Assembly (NCBI RefSeq): GCF_964340395.1 | Contig: NC_135563.1 | Coordinates: forward strand, 13,448,151 to 13,512,150 | DNA from: Glandiceps talaboti | Taxonomy: Eukaryota; Hemichordata; Enteropneusta; Spengelidae | Reading direction: 5' to 3' | Length of the DNA: 64,000 nucleotides | In this document: positions 48,201-60,949 of the stretch, one piece after another | Numbering within the stretch: the first letter of the stretch is position 1 | Layout: each line of letters begins with the position of its first letter | Notes under the pieces: generated by a model | Told to the model about the DNA's origin: nothing | The model's database searches: none | What the model saw: the letters and a program-made list of their open reading frames with translations, nothing else | Made by a program: the position numbers and the translations under genes

Positions 48201-51200
48201 CTTGTCATGTTTCAGTTATTATATTTATGAACTGGTTTTATTGAAAGTCATATTAGCCGACTGTCCTCTTAAGATATCACACAGAGATTGTCTGTGGCCT
48301 ACTGGCACAGTGATAATTTTTGAAAGAGTTCACACGAAAGGTCAGATGGTGATAATACTGTTGGTATGGGAACAGGAAATTTTAAGGCCTTGTCTAATTG
48401 AAGGATGAGACGAGATTTAAGAAATAATAAATCCCCCAAAAATGCACTTCACTATAAAGAATATGACTACAAATATGAATTCAACAAAAAGTATAAAAGG
48501 TCTCCCTTGGGTGTGGTTATTATCAGTTATACCATGCATGTGCCAAGTTGAACAAAAAATGTGGAATATATACTATGGTCGCTCTATGTCACAACAACTC
48601 ACGTCTATGTCAAGACAACTTGTGTCTACATCACTGGTTCTGCTATGTTTGAAATATGAGTCAAAACGTTCCAAACTGCCAGTACTTTCCCTGACTTTTC
48701 TTTGATATTACTGGCACTTGCATAATTATGTTATTCTCCAATATTTTTCTTCATTCAATCGGAAAATACGCATGACCTAAGGGTTGTCACTACGAGTCGC
48801 TAGACGACTAGTGACAAAGGCCTCTTATGTCACTTGTGTATGTTGTATTTTCCTTGGCTGAATGAAGAAAAACATTGGGGAATAATATCTAAATGTCAGT
48901 AGTATTTCAGTAAAAAATGACTTGCATCTTTGACTAGTTTTGCACCTGAGCAGACTCTTGCAGGTTTGCTATAAATGAAACAAACTCACCATAACATAAT
49001 TTAAATTTGTTATAAATGAGGAAAGAAAAGTGACACACGTAGGAATTGAAGCCACATCCCCTAAACACTAGTCAGAGTGCTCTTACAGCTGAGCCAATGC
49101 ACCAACTGGTAGACACTGTGAATTATTCCTGATGTGTACTTTCTTTCCTCGAGGCGGTGTTGAGAACAAGCCAACTCATTTTTTAAAAGCTTTTTTTCAT
49201 TTGTTATTTATTACCTCAAACTATGGATTATGTACCATCTGGGTCTTGGTAAGATTACAGATTTGGTACTTTCTGTGTATACTTCTTATACTACTCTATC
49301 TCGTACTTTCCTTTTTCAAAATATCACTTATTTAGTTTTGGAAATTTGTCTAAGGTTATTATTAATAACCCTAAACAAAACTACATTTGCACAACTTGTA
49401 TGCAAACTAACAAACGGAGAGTCACAAGGTGTGTTCCACCTATGTTGAATGTAAGGTCATCATCACAAATATTAAGATAATTGTCATCACTCTGTCAACT
49501 CTACAATTTTAATCTTGCCTTCTCTTAGATCTGGAATTTACTTTTCATACTTTTTATGCTTGTTTTGCATTTAAAGTGGCTCTGATCACGATCTCTGTGG
49601 ATTTTAGTTGCTATATAAATTAAATTTTTATTGTTATTTATTATCAATACAGTTTCTGTAATTTCAGACTTTTCAATATAATTGTTCGCTATCAGTGTCT
49701 CATTTCTTAGTTATTACAATCTGTCATCAATGATATTTTTCCTCTCAAAAAATGTGGTCGCCATAGTACAATCATAAGGTACAAAGTATTTAATAATTGT
49801 CAAGAGTTGACATTCCTGACTTGTCTTCTGAACATGTCACATTAAAAGGTCACAACCTGAATTCATACATTTTTTGGGACATCATTTTTGCTGCATATCA
49901 AAAGGAATACGTAGTTATCAGCTTACTGAAGCATCACTTGCTATCTGCACAACTCAAACCTGGTATTCTGACATAACATGAGCGATTCAATTACACAATT
50001 CTGCAGTAGGCATACAGTTAAAATGTCAACCAAACTCCTACTAAAGTATTATACTATCAACTAACTAATACCATCACAAGATGATTTTAATACCAATGAA
50101 GTCATGCATTATCATTAAAATAATATCATCTCGGTAAAATAGTTTACTCAAAGTTTTACGTTATAATTTTCACTCAAGTAAAAATGTGATACACTCAATC
50201 TGTGCCACTTTCTCGCCTCATATTCTTCTCGATATTACATCTGCTTGCATATCAGATAGAAGGTCACGATTCTTTATCCAGTATATAACATATCATTTCC
50301 ATATTTCAGAATACTGCTACATCAGGAACGATTAAAATGTATAGTGATATTCTCTTCCTGTACTATATATAGAGTTTACCATTGATAGTGCTATCAAATG
50401 GTCAGTTTTAAAAGTGTTTCTGCTAAGGTCAGGGAACCCAGAATCTTGCCCACGAATAACCATTCAGAAATTTACTGTAAACCTAAATATTTTCACTACT
50501 ACAAAATTTTGTGATTTTACAGTCTTCAGCAAGTTCTCAAAGACCACTTGTTTCTATTTACCAGACTGGTACATTGTGTTCATGTGCAAGAAGGCATTTA
50601 AGTCACTACTTATTTTTACTTTACTTTGTTTTTTTGTTTTCCAGCGAAATTAACGAAAACAAGTCTTTAGCAAAAATATCCAGGTTTACAGTATTTCATG
50701 AATAACAAGTGCCCTTTCTCCAAACCCCAAGATTCTCCATTTTAAATCTAAAAATTTATGGCATTTGGAAGCGATGTAAGAAGTAAGAGTTTACTTACGA
50801 TGGAAATTGCTGTTTAAATTGTAACTGAAGTGCATGTAGAATCTTTTCCTTTGTATCAGCATCTCGGCAATGCATAACATTTTCACCAGTCTCTCTGCCA
50901 GTCTGTCTTGATCCTAAATTTATAACCGGCGTGCCAAACGCTCCAGCCTCTCTGACTCCAGCACTACTGTTACCAATCATGCAGCCACAGTGTGCAACAA
51001 GGACAATAAATTCTTCAAATGGTACATGTTTCACGGGTACGAAGTGTGGATTATTTTCTATTCCTTTCCTACGAATAACTCTGGTCATCTCTTTACTACC
51101 TGCAAAAATTGAACACGATACTTTTAGATTTGGCTTTCTGTATTGATGTTAAATTATGTCTGGTTATTTACCTGGTTATAGTGGACAGATTCAAAGATTT

Positions 51201-54200
51201 CTTATTGTTGGTACTCCTGTTAACCATAAAATAACACTCGACTGGGAAGTGATCAAGCAGTGTACACAAGGAGTCTTTCAATCCTCTGCTGCTAACATTG
51301 TGGGTTTTTATATTTTGCTTTCTGCATTGTTGCCACATAAAAACCTTACAATAGACAACTTTTATCTGTGACAGAACACAGAGAGTCACTTTAGAGAGTA
51401 CATCCCATGGCTAGATAATAATTTCCGATACCCACGATACTCATGTCGGAAAATAAACACAGCAGCTCAATTTGAGAATATGATGACTCGGATTCCTTGT
51501 TACATGTAAGTAGTGCACTACTAGTACAGTTCATTTGTTTTTATGGTGGTGTTAAGCAAGTCTTTGTATGCAAGGTTGTGAATAGTTTTTTCAACTCAAA
51601 CAAATCCGATTCTCAATTTCAAGCAGACATACTTTCTGTAGCAAGCACTGTAAAGAATAATACTTCAGACTTGTCCATTCACCATTTTGGAAAGGACTGT
51701 TATTCTCCATCTCTTTATCTTTTTATCATGCACTTTTAATATTATGAAAGCTATATTCTGAAGATTAAAACAATTTTGTAACCTCTTAAAATCTCTCCAT
51801 GTTTTTAAGAGTTCAAATGATGTTAGTGGGGAAACGCACAGTCCCACATTTCAATGATGTGTCAGATTTTGTATTTACCTGCGTCCACATTTGGATAAAA
51901 CATGAGAACTGTTTTATCAAATTCAAGTAAAGCTTCAACAGTCAGCTCAAACATCTTCAGAGAATTATGGATGTCAGTGGTCACTGGATGTTGTAAAGCT
52001 ATGATGTAATCTTTGGGTTTAACTCCTTCACCAATCCATCTGTCTAAAATGTGATTATAATTTTTCAAGTTAGCATTCAGGAGCATGTCATACGAAGTAC
52101 ATCCTGCCAGCAGAATTCTCTCATTGTCTTCACACATGGCAAGAAGTCGATGCCGGGCGCGTTCTGTACAGCACGCATGGTAGTGTGCAAGTTTGGAAAT
52201 GGAGTGACGAATGCAGTCATCAATGGTTCCACTTACTTCACCGCCTTCAACATGTAAGATACGAATGTTCATTAAAGACGCTGCTGTAGCGATGGATAAG
52301 GCATCAAATCGATCTCCATGGACAATCATGATGTGAGGTTTGAGTCGTAAGAGAACATCAGGTAACTTGACAAGACTAAGACCAACAGACTCAACCATGG
52401 CAGCTTCATCTTCTCCTCTGACTATAGTATGTAACATGGAATCTATTTCAATATTGTCTTGTTCAATCATCCGGTAAGTGGACCTATTCAAATAGACATA
52501 ATATACGTCACCAAATTTGAGCGTGCATGAACAAAAAATGCAAATTTACACCCTTTGTTCTATACCACAACAATGTATGCCTAGGGACTTACTTCAATTC
52601 TCAAAGCATCAGATAAATCATTCAATATTTTAATTATTTATTATTTGTATTATTATCCAATATATATCTTATTCAGCTGGAAAAAAAATATATACTTGTC
52701 ACATTATGGGTTTGTCACTACTCATCTTTCAACTCAGAGTGACAAGACCCCCTCTTACATCATTGGTATTTTCCTTGGCTGAACGAAAACAAATATTCAT
52801 ACTCATACAAATAATTTTCAAAAATTCACCATCGGTATTATATCATTGAATAGAGCTATTTTGGCGGCTATGTTGGATTTATGCAAATTAGATACTGTTC
52901 CATCACTTAGATTTTGGTAGACTTTTAACATTTCATTATGAGGACCAATCTAAACATGATGCTGGAAAAATAAATTCTGTTGCAATTAGTGATGGGTCAT
53001 TCCATATTTTGACTGGACTACTGGACTTCTTGGTATACCCACCATCATCCCCCGCCCTCATCCCCAAACCCCCATCCAGGTCATATGATGTTCAAATTTT
53101 AAAATACCGTCTACAGATTCTTAACATACACAGATTGAAATACATGTACATTGTTCATGTAGAAACAATAAAAGGCCAAAAAATCATAAATCAACATTCG
53201 CAAAGGTATAAGTGTATACTTGTGACATGTCATGCATCCCCTAGTTAAAGTCTGGATGCCAACTGTGGTCTAACCACAGTTAGCATGTGAGTGATGGTAT
53301 AAATCATAATGATACTGTATAGGAACTAGACTATGCATCCCCCACCCTGTCCTCCTTACCAACCCTATCACGTGATACTGAATACATCATATACATGGCT
53401 GATATGTAGCACAAATAATGAAATACATCAATAAATGTGTAGGACTTACGTTAAATGTATATTGCTTGTAACAACATCCAGAACACATTATTTTAGTGCA
53501 GGTACCCCTTAAATAATATGATTTTACTATCATTTCAAAGGCACAAAAGAAAATTTGATGGTCTCAACAAAACTCAACCCATATGATATGTATTTATTAC
53601 ATCTTTTGTCACATTTATGGTTGGCTTTCTGTAGTGTTTTCATGACAGGTAATAAATCACATCTACCATTTTCTTTGTCACAACTAGAGTTGGTACATGA
53701 TATGGAAAACCAACTATCCGGTTACTGAGTCTGACTTGTTTATTTACAGGCTTCTAAAATCCCCAGCAAAACTTCCATTGACACTACACTGCTATAAAAC
53801 TATGTTTGCTAATTATCTTAATTTCAACTTCTTCCAAGAAAAACGCTCGAACACAGTCTGACATCAAAGTCATAATTTGAATTGTATGCTCTGTTACCAA
53901 TACTGTAGTCTAGAGGGTATCCATTAGCTTTTAAAATCTGAAGATCTCATCCACTATCTAGTGGAATCAATGTAATCTAGGAAAAAGGAACTAGAACACA
54001 TGCTGATAAAGTTAGGAACAGCATTTGCCAGTAGTCATTGGGTAATTTATTCACACACAAAAAAACTCCTGATATGCAAATTATGTTTACATCATAACAC
54101 CACCATCACCGTTTGAATGCAAGTCATGTATCGATCTTGGTATGGATGTTATACATTAGTATGGCTGTGATAATGTCATCGGTTTATATTAACGCTATAG

Positions 54201-55348
54201 ACGCTCTGATTGGATATCAATAATACAGCTGTAAGCTGACAGACAGACAGACAGACGACAAATAAATACTACCACCTGTCAGCTTTTTTTTTTTCACTTA
54301 GTGAACAAACAGTAAATGACTTACATGTCAATTTTCAACCCAATTTCAATATGAGCATGTTATCTCATTTATTGTACATTATCAATACAAAATGCACAGA
54401 AATCAATAGAGTTGGTATATATTACTATTCTACTTCTGTTTTAGTTTCTGGGCAAATAATCGTATGTGTTTTAATCTCTGCTTCTTTTCAAGAACATACT
54501 CCCAGGTATGTGATGTCAAACACTAATTTTTACAAGGGGAGGGCCGTGATCAGAATGGGGCAACAGTTAATAAATCCCATCATGATCAGTATAGAATAGG
54601 CTAATGTAGCATGTTTACCTCCTTGATGCAGTTTGTTTATCTTTAGGAATCCTGTGTTTTTGCTTAGGTTGGCAAGTTGGTACATGTAAAATCAACCAAA
54701 GGTTTCTACAGCTTTACCAAGGTTCCTTACATAATTAAAGGGACAGAAAACTATGCCAGTTTTCTCTATTTTCTCTCTCTCTCTCTCTGTTGTTACCAGG
54801 GTTGCCCAACCTTAGCACAAACACTGGAATCACATGTCTATCATAATGGCAATACATCAGAATGGAACTGACTTACCCATAATCATCAATAAGATGGCAG
54901 CCCATTACAATCACTTGTAGAGTGAATGCAGGGTCGTCTCTTAGAGCCACCATAATTGGAGCCAATTTGGAGTAGTCTGCACGGTTGCATGTCGCAACAC
55001 ATACACGCATTGGTTTATCCATCTCTGATAATGTTAAACTTGAACTTGATGCGTTTCTACTTCCAATGGTGAAGCCGTTTTGAAACACCAACTATAATGT
55101 AAAACAAAATGTTGATTTAGAAATACTATAGTGAAGACTAATTTCCTTTTCATTATAAAAATATTGAACATTTACTGAGCACCTGTAAATACCTACAAAA
55201 TATTATGTAGGTGGAAAAGTTCAAATTATTACATTATTACATTGTAAAAGCACATTCACAGACTCAGGTGTCTGTCTGTCTGTATGTATGTATGTATGTG
55301 TGTGTGTATGTATGTATGTATGTATGTATGTATGTATGTATGTATGTA

Positions 55349-55383
<35 letters not shown>

Positions 55384-58300
55384 ATGTATGTATGTATGTA
55401 TGTATGTATGTATGTATACATACATGCATGCAATGTATGTATGTATGTATGTATGTATGTATGTATGTATGTATGTATGTATACATGCATGCATGCAATG
55501 TATGTATCCCTGCAGTTAAATGTGTATTACAAAAACATATACAAATTTAAGGTATTTCTGCACACATAAATTGTGTAGCTATTTGAATCAAAACTTGATA
55601 TCACAATGTCAACATTGACATTGTGTTGAAGTAGAAAGACTGTGGTTAAAAACAGACCCTACAAGAATACGATCTATTCATTACACCTATGATAGCTTCT
55701 AGTCAATACAAGATAATTGATAGCAAGTTAATCTTTGAAAGATGACTCACTGACCTAATAAGATTGTATTTCTCAGACATTCTGATATGTCAAGGTCCCT
55801 TAAAAGTGTTGTACTGGGCAATATTACATTTTTGTCAAGTGTTTCACATGACATGACTGACCCTGAAATTTTAGTTCTACTAGTATGAACACAGACATAC
55901 AGAATTTGTATCATCTATCATGTCTGTGGGGAAGCAACATTCCTTGATCTCAAATTGAGCATCGAATCCATCATTTTGATGATCTTACAATGAATCCATA
56001 ATTTCATGACATCACAAGCCTTCAATCAAAGACATAGGCCCAACTTGTGTGTTTTATGGCAAAGTTATTGTACAAATTTGAATGGTGTCTCTAGATACAA
56101 ATTGCATACTTTATTGACCAATTTGCTACTTGATCTTGAATATGGAGGTCAAAGGTCAAGGTATAAAAAGAAAGTTGAAATTTGGGGTTATTGACATTTA
56201 AAATGGGGTCTTTGTGTATTTAACTTCTTGAGAAAGAAAATTTTTCGGTAATTTCACCTTGAAAATGTGTGTCAAGCTCAAAGTCATGGTCTCAGAAAGC
56301 TCATCACTGATAATGTGAGGGTAGACACTTGAATGATGTACGTATGTATTAAACTTTTGGCATTAACACAATAACAGGCAAAATGTGCTTTTCTATCACA
56401 AATACGGCTGCCATTTTGCTATACAGGTCAAGGTTATGAAATTAAGTGACTTACATATGCCTCACAGTCAAACTATTATCACTTGAAATGTTTGATTCAA
56501 AAAGCTATGAAGATAACCAAAATTTGGCTATTTGACCTTGAAGGCTTTCAAGGTCTTAAAACAAAGCTAATATTTGATAATATGGGTGTAGTAGGTACAT
56601 TTGTACTTGAATGGAATCACTATGTATTACACACCTGCACCATTTATGATGCATATTGTGAAATTTAACAACAAATAAGGCCAAAATTTGGCCATATTTG
56701 ATTCAGTTGCAACAAACTGATGTGCATCTGTCTCGGCCATATTTGATTGTCACAAAACAAAATAGCATGCATATGTCTCACACAGTATGTTACATTTATG
56801 TCAAATTTGGTTGAAATCGCTCTGTGCGTGCACAAACACACACCATTGCTGGCTTTACCACTGGCTAGGCAGTGTATTTCAACGTGAGTTTGTTTCAAGT
56901 TTCCATATCCAGAACTTAACCCGTGACAGATGCAGTATTATATAGCACTAGTAAAACAGGAACACACACCATGCTGCCACGTTGGCAGATTCACAAGGCA
57001 TGTGATGAGGCTAGAGGCCATGCCAGATGATTGCTAGTTTACTATCTAACATATCAGAGAACATCCTGATAAACACTCAGTTGGGGTTAAACTATCATAT
57101 TTCTTGTGCTAACCCATGTAAACTTAATTTGACCAGCTGCCAAATCATGGAATTCCCTTGTTCCAGTCCACAATTAATTAAAGTTGCTACTAAGCCTTTT
57201 CAATATATGCAACAACTTTTAAAACACAGTAAGCAGTATACAACATTATTCATTTCAGCTAAAAAGTGAGCAAAGCCTAATACTTCAAAACATCAATATC
57301 ACATTTATTACACGTTTCAAACAGTAATATTGTTTCCCTCTATAACCTCCACTGTACTTTAGCCCACTGTCGTTTAGTCTTGATCGGTTCATTTATAATT
57401 ATTTACATATATTTGACATTCATTTTACACACTGTCTACGTGTGAATAATCCAACCCAGCTTATGTGTAACCACAGACTTATGACCTAGTTTGGTATCCA
57501 CACCAATACATAAGAACTGGTAGTAGAGACCTCACATATCCAGCCCCATGTTGTCAAACTAACCTCTGACCTCTATTTTTTTTTTTTATCAATTTGTTTT
57601 AATTTTATTTATATCACGATAAAAAGGAAAAAGAAATACACGACAAAACTTTTGCAACAAAAACTAGATACTAAAAATAGTGAAAAAAAAAAATTACAAA
57701 GCGAGCTTCACTTTCTGTTCAATTTTTTGCCACTTAGAATAAAACTTTTCGTACTTTGCAGTTTTCTTTACTGCGATGTTTTCTATCTCGTATTTAATCT
57801 TCAAAATACTCATAAAACTTTCAAATGAGGGAAACCTCTGACCTCTATGACTTACTAGATGGATACCAACATAGCATGAGTGGAGGTGTAAATTGTAACG
57901 ACACCTTATAGATATAATGTAGCCTTGTCTGAGTGTTGGTGAGGATATAGATCCGCCATTGTGGAGGGTCTATGGTGAGAGCTATCGTAGCACAGATCAG
58001 CAGCATAGACAGGCTACATTACAACACAATTTCATTCATTTTAGTATGATTTCCATACAGGGACTACACCTAACATCTTAGTTTGACAAGCAGTAAATTG
58101 GATGATTTTCTGTTAAATTTATTTCCATCAATTAACAATTACTTTGACATTATAAATGGAAATGGCACTAATATAGAAAGCAGTGAACCACTTTAATTAT
58201 CATAATAATAAACAGGTTATTTTGCAAATAATGTGAATTTCAGGAATTTTGCAATTTGTGAACAAGTTCAAATAAAATGAACACATTACTAGTAAGTAAA

Positions 58301-60304
58301 AAAGTCTAGACTGGCATGACATGTAATGAAAGTATGTGTTCTGTTGAACATTATGATATTTTGCAGTGACCCCCCCCCCCCCCCACACCCCCCATCCCCT
58401 GACTTAGTACATAGTCTGTACAAAAGGAGTTCCACTACAATTCCATAGATAGAAACCAGTTCCTTGGGACATTTTTTTTCCTTCAGTTTCCTAATCTTCA
58501 AATGTTTTGAGTTTGTTATTCATTTTCAATTTTGTACAGGAAGCCCTCAAAGATCTATGGTTATACTGGTAGTCTTGTCCAAGACGTATTGATTCGTAGA
58601 CATCTTTCTCCAAAGTCTATGCCACATTCATATTCGTCTCTTTCAAAATCACTAAGTCAGGTTATCATTTCAAGTCACACAAGAGAACATAGTTTTGTGT
58701 TGTTTTTTACAAAATATTTCATTCATTACATGTAAAGAATGAAAAAATCCCAGAGACTTGAGCAAGTGTATGATTTCTCAACCATGATGGAACTCGGCAC
58801 TGAGCACAGGTTAGGGGTCTTATCATGTTATGCTAGAACAACCACACCAGGAATTATTAAATCATGTAGTTATTTCTTGACAAGCATAATCAGTTCTCTG
58901 ATGCCTGATCAAGACATTTTCATTAGTCAAGATATCAATTTAATACAAAAAATATTTACAAAGGGTGTTGCCATGCTTTTTATTTGGGTGTTGTACACGT
59001 TGTCACTACATACCAGTGATGACATTCTCCTTGGGCAGCACATTCTGAAATCCTCAATAGCACTCTCCATTGTGTACACTATAGACAACTGCTGACTGTA
59101 TATTTACATGTGAATAGTCTTTTAATTCTCTATGTCTATGCAATTATGTAACACCATCACAAATGGCCATTGTGAAATGGTTTGTGTTAAATTTAGTTTA
59201 GTGATGAAGGACTCCTACAAGTCCTAGCCTGTATTAGTGTCTACATATGAATGTCATGCCAGACTACTATACTGCGAGTGAAGGTATAAATCGTAACGAT
59301 ACTGTATAGGAACTAGACTACTAGTATACTAGAAAGTCAGTTAAAATGTAATAGCAGCCTGCTTAATATTTTCTGAAGTGTTGAACTAACTGTGTCAACA
59401 AGTGACTATTTTTACAGCTAATATACCCCACAATTATTACCATACATTTTTTTAATAGCTGGTGTTTTTACTATCCACAAAAGCCCTAAAAACACAATAC
59501 TCCAAAGAAGTATAAACCTTTAGTGGATGTTGTCAAGAGTAAGTGATACCAAGTTCACCATGATGCTACAAACTAAAATGTAGAATCACCAACTGCCACA
59601 TTAACAATCATGGATTTTTCTTCCTACTTGAGGCATTTTTGTACCAAACTGACAAAACAATATTTCTTTACAGCAATACATCATAACTAAGGTGTTCATC
59701 TAATTTTTTACCAATCATAAACCAATTGATTTCTTATTTATAATTTGAACAGTATTATCAGTGAAAATTAACCTTGGTTATCGAAACACACCTTAATGTT
59801 GCTTTTCCGTCCATGAAATAAATCAATAAATCCCCAGGTTCATGAATAATGTACAGTTCACAGGAACAGGTCTATTCATCTATAGTCAGTCCACACCAAT
59901 AATTTACTGAGGTACTTACTTTTTATTTACAATGTAAAGACAGTATAATTACTCCAAGATAGAACAGACAATCACAAGAATTATGACATTGTTGTTTGTG
60001 TGGACTGGATTTCAAGTTTTGGCACATTAGTCAGCATATCTGTCACGCACACTTTTGAACTGACTCAATAGTACTACTGATGCATATAGAAAATGACCCA
60101 CTATTGAATGAATTGAGTGTCAATCATTGCCCTTCAAGTATTTAGGTGACCAGAATAGAAATGTATTGGTTTATAGTGGTGATACACACAGGGTCAAAGT
60201 AAAAAGCTGCCCAGGGACTTGAAATATATTAATGAAGCCTCTGTTACAGTGAAAAGTTGCATGCACACGCACACACACACACACACACATATGCACGCAC
60301 GCAT

Positions 60305-60341
<37 letters not shown>

Positions 60342-60871
60342 ACTGCATCAAAATGTGTTGTTTTTTCATTGTACACTATCAATAGTATCATAGTATGTAC
60401 TGAACCGTATTATACATTTTGTATATCTTGACCTGATTGAGGCAAGGAATTCCACATTGCTCTAATCTACCACAAATATATTCAACTAGTTTGGTGTACA
60501 TACACACATATATATTTGTTGTTATTGTTGAAAAGCCAAGCTTGTGTCAACTGAGCAGAACAAGCATGCATTTCAATGTAAAATTTCATGAGTGACGTTT
60601 TAATAAATGACACCTTAACATGCACCGCACCTATCATGGTAAAAAATATGCCCATGACAGAATTCTTAGAAAACTCCTACACCCTACAAGGAAAGTACAC
60701 ACGGATGTTTCAAGATATTCTGTGAAAACAACCCAACCCAGTATCAAGATATTAGATATAGATAGTAACTTGATACATGTATACCCCTTAGTTTGTAAAT
60801 TGTGCAATACAGTAATGTACATAGAAAACTTATCCTTTCATCTACAGTATCTGTGTGTATATACTTTACTA

Positions 60872-60949
<78 letters not shown>

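Noticed and set aside
55211-55569. Several 76-102-aa frames
   Set aside because: Translations of the (TATG)n microsatellite in all frames.
58739-59095. 118-aa plus-strand frame in GNE intron 1
   Set aside because: One hydrophobic stretch, but no homologue recognised, no splice context and it lies antisense in an intron.
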